In this document: piece after piece, positions 63,505-64,000 of the stretch
How the letters are laid out: every line of letters begins with the position of its first letter
Numbering within the stretch: the stretch's first letter is position 1
Source of the DNA: Oceanobacillus manasiensis
GTDB taxonomy: Bacteria; Bacillota; Bacilli; Bacillales; Amphibacillaceae
Direction: 5' to 3'
Assembly: GCF_000724085.1 (NCBI RefSeq)
Contig: NZ_CCDL010000001.1
Location: 682,001 to 746,000 of the forward strand
Length of the DNA: 64,000 nucleotides
Made by a program: the position numbers and the translations under genes
The notes under the pieces: model-generated
Told to the model about the DNA's origin: nothing
The model's input: only the letters and a program-made list of their open reading frames with translations
The model's database searches: none

Positions 63505-64000
63505 ATGCAAAATTGGTATCATATTTTTCCGAAGAGTACAGGGCTAAGTGCGTTCGCATGGCTTGTTTTTTGTCTGCTTCCTTTTTATTTTATCTTTCGC
63601 TCTACCTCACTCGTGGAAACATTGCTCGGAGTTGTGCTGATCGTGCTCTTTTTCACAACCTACCGTCTTTCCTTTATAAAGAAAGGTTGGACCGTATATG
63701 TTTCGATTTCTATTGAAATAGTGATCAGTATTGGGATGATTCTCTATTTTGCATATGTCTATTTCTCGTTATTCCTTGCGTTTTATATAGGGAATATAGA
63801 GAGTAAAGCAGGTTTTATCGTTCTATACATTGTTAATCTGGTCACCACAGTCTCAGCAGTCAGTGTTGGCTTTATAATGGATAGTCCACAGTTTATTGCT
63901 CAAACCCCTTTTATCGTAGTTAGTATCGTTGGTGTAATTCTTCTTCCTCTTACGCTAAATAGCCGGAACAAACGGGAAAAGTTAGAGAGGAAACTGGAAG
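63505..64000 (+). CDS. desK: Membrane thermosensor histidine kinase DesK (partial, N-terminal part)
   Basis: The frame runs from ATG 63505 (GGAGGTGG upstream) to the window end, 165 codons. Five membrane segments precede a charged linker (SRNKREKLERKLE), collinear with B. subtilis DesK (LPFYFI, YRLSFIKKGWTVY and FYIGNIE align). DesK senses membrane thickness and, with DesR, turns on des. The catalytic domain lies outside the window. The N-terminal buoy motif reads K10-S-T12, where B. subtilis has K10-L-N12. Confidence 0.92.
   Translation, partial: MQNWYHIFPKSTGLSAFAWLVFCLLPFYFIFRSTSLVETLLGVVLIVLFFTTYRLSFIKKGWTVYVSISIEIVISIGMILYFAYVYFSLFLAFYIGNIESKAGFIVLYIVNLVTTVSAVSVGFIMDSPQFIAQTPFIVVSIVGVILLPLTLNSRNKREKLERKLE

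Overview
The window looks like chromosomal DNA of a low-GC, spore-forming, halotolerant Bacillaceae bacterium of the Virgibacillus/Oceanobacillus/Lentibacillus type. This rests on many genes that read like Bacillus subtilis orthologues (ptsG-glcT, lic PTS genes, pst operon, argGH, ydaLMJ-type genes, yutJ, des-desK), a YhcN/YlaJ-like spore lipoprotein, a CwlC-like amidase, an SPL-family radical SAM protein, and two cation/proton antiporters. Species assignment is inference. I found no rRNA, tRNA or CRISPR array.

Layout. 1-2.6 kb: the end of an unidentified gene, a dispersed repeat and an intact IS110-family insertion sequence. 2.7-6 kb: glucose PTS gene ptsG and its antiterminator glcT, with the RNA target and terminator between them. 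6-7.5 kb: small regulatory and stress genes. 7.5-10.7 kb: a siderophore uptake system around a Fur-box-like site, without its ATPase. 11.6-17 kb: a beta-glucoside (lichenan type) PTS operon with a phospho-beta-glucosidase and a LicR-type regulator. 17-24 kb: metabolic singletons (ring-cleaving dioxygenase, VOC protein, hydrolases, HAD phosphatase, amidase, acetyltransferase, K+/H+ antiporter). 24.1-32.2 kb: a tiny basic ORF, a 157-bp mobile-element relic, then an exopolysaccharide cluster (two DUF2334 deacetylase-like proteins, a GT2 synthase, a GH8-like protein) and a chemoreceptor. 32.6-35.5 kb: a Tat-linked GMC dehydrogenase operon with its own TatA. 36-40.3 kb: the phosphate-uptake pst operon with phased PhoP-box repeats. 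40.5-47.4 kb: HAD phosphatase, YcaQ-like protein, NhaC antiporter, radical SAM protein, SDR protein and two DUF1538 membrane proteins. 47.6-50.3 kb: argGH behind two ARG boxes. 50.5-53.4 kb: a yybP-ykoY (Mn2+) riboswitch and a P-type ATPase. 53.5-62.2 kb: cid/lrg-like holin-like pair, NDH-2-like protein, thioesterase, DinG-like helicase, a 21-bp tandem repeat, HAD-III phosphatase, ArsR-type regulator and MFS transporter. 62.2-64 kb: fatty acid desaturase des and the start of desK, cut by the window end.

The least explained material is non-coding. Two 157-bp elements (24.2 and 60.8 kb) and one solo right end (6.3 kb) start and end with TTTAT and can fold into the same pseudoknot. I read them as non-autonomous IS200/IS605-type relics that keep an omega-RNA-like end without tnpB. 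A second dispersed family (0.5, 32.3 and 44.2 kb) has a stem with a covarying base pair. The IS110 element has a long non-coding 5' flank where a bridge RNA is expected.

Limits: all calls were made by reading sequence and translations. No searches, folding programs or alignments were run, and domain names rest on recognised motifs.
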